A DNA stretch of 64,000 nucleotides from Streptomyces flavofungini (GTDB taxonomy: Bacteria > Actinomycetota > Actinomycetes > Streptomycetales > Streptomycetaceae): the NCBI RefSeq assembly GCF_030388665.1, contig NZ_CP128846.1, positions 7,350,001 through 7,414,000 of the forward strand, given 5' to 3'. Position 1 is the first letter of the stretch; each line of letters opens with the position of its first letter. The translations under genes and the position numbers were made by a program. Positions 63,582 through 64,000 of the stretch are shown piece by piece. Below the pieces are notes generated by a model that saw only the letters and a list, made by a program, of their open reading frames with translations, searched no databases and had not been told where the DNA came from.

Positions 63582-64000
63582 ATGTCCGGGACGACCACGG
63601 CCGCCGCTCCATCCGGCCGTCGGCCCCCCGGCGAGGGCGCCAACCGCTGGGTCGTGCTCGTCGTCCTCTGCGTCAGCCTGCTCCTTGTCGCCGTCGACGC
63701 CACCGTCCTGCACGTCGCCGTGCCCGCCGTCACCGAGGACCTCAAGCCCGGCGCGATCGAGCTCCTGTGGATCGTCGACATCTATCCGCTGGTCTGCGCC
63801 TCGCTCCTGATCCTCTTCGGCACCCTCGGCGACCGCGTCGGCCGCAGACGCGTCCTGCTCCTCGGCTACGGCCTCTTCGGCGTGGCCTCCGCGATCGCGG
63901 CGCTCGCCGACACCCCGGACGTCCTCATCGCGGCCCGCGCGCTGCTCGGCGTCGGCGGCGCGATGATCATGCCCGCGACGCTCTCGATCCTGCGCCAGGT
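63582..64000 (+). CDS. MFS drug exporter, DHA2 type (5' part only)
   Basis: Partial: 139 codons visible, the rest lies beyond the window. ATG 63582 has GGGAGGT upstream. First helices: WVVLVVLCVSLLLVAVDATV (TM1, with the conserved Asp), then LLWIVDIYPLVCASLLILFG with the motif A segment GDRVGRRRVLL, and ARALLGVGGAMIMPATLSIL (motif C-like). Typical 14-helix proton-driven multidrug exporter. Confidence 0.93.
   Translation, partial: MSGTTTAAAPSGRRPPGEGANRWVVLVVLCVSLLLVAVDATVLHVAVPAVTEDLKPGAIELLWIVDIYPLVCASLLILFGTLGDRVGRRRVLLLGYGLFGVASAIAALADTPDVLIAARALLGVGGAMIMPATLSILRQ

Overview
The window is high-GC DNA (roughly 70% or more by eye) with dense, mostly leaderless or GTG-started genes, C/G-ending codons, Tat lipoproteins and duplicated Rpf/LysM proteins. 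It is a Streptomyces (or very close relative) chromosomal core segment. It opens inside a 23S rRNA gene, followed by 5S rRNA and a strong terminator, and ends inside a drug-exporter gene.

Layout: (1) 1-1.75 kb, the 3' end of an rrn operon. (2) 1.8-6.4 kb, an Arg/Asp-rich TPR protein, a DUF1015 protein and a HAD phosphatase. (3) 6.5-12.7 kb, a divergent siderophore-iron locus with two tandem lipoprotein receptors, a siderophore-interacting reductase, two FecCD permeases and an ATPase around one iron box. (4) 12.8-18.7 kb, SCP2 protein, acidic small protein, tlyA, nadK, an orphan FtsX-like permease and recN. (5) 18.9-24.8 kb, a MraY/WecA-like membrane protein, a GT4 glycosyltransferase, a PucR regulator and a GH15 enzyme. 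(6) 25.2-45.2 kb, the conserved actinobacterial nucleotide/chromosome-segregation block: pyrG, NUDIX, a STAND-like TPR protein, ald, parA, an RHH-like partner, scpA, scpB, rluB, then an accessory insert (two convergent RlaP-type nucleotidyltransferases, Rieske + DUF6529, secreted and YidB proteins), then aroH, tyrA, cmk, plsC, der. (7) 45.3-48.7 kb, two conserved hypotheticals and two tandem resuscitation-promoting factors. (8) 48.7-55 kb, a divergent branched-chain-amino-acid-type ABC transporter in which LivH, LivM and LivG are fused. (9) 55-64 kb, a GT4 enzyme with its partner, a WYL regulator, an orphan cytochrome oxidase subunit I, an I78 inhibitor, a PAP2 protein, a membrane glycosyltransferase and the start of an MFS exporter.

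How the parts work together: the iron genes form one regulon that binds ferric siderophore, imports it and releases the iron. ParA/RHH/ScpA/ScpB form a chromosome-organisation unit, next to genes for CTP, CMP and rRNA modification. AroH and TyrA carry chorismate toward tyrosine.

The most unusual points are: in-frame invasion of coding sequence by dispersed palindromic repeats (a nucleotidyltransferase and the Liv fusion linker); a LivHMG fusion paired with a LivF whose Walker A lysine is arginine; a 33-codon ORF coupled at both ends inside the iron operon; a 21-bp minisatellite apparently derived from the 3' end of tyrA; and a widespread class of starts preceded by a TANNNT box 6-8 nt upstream (leaderless mRNAs).
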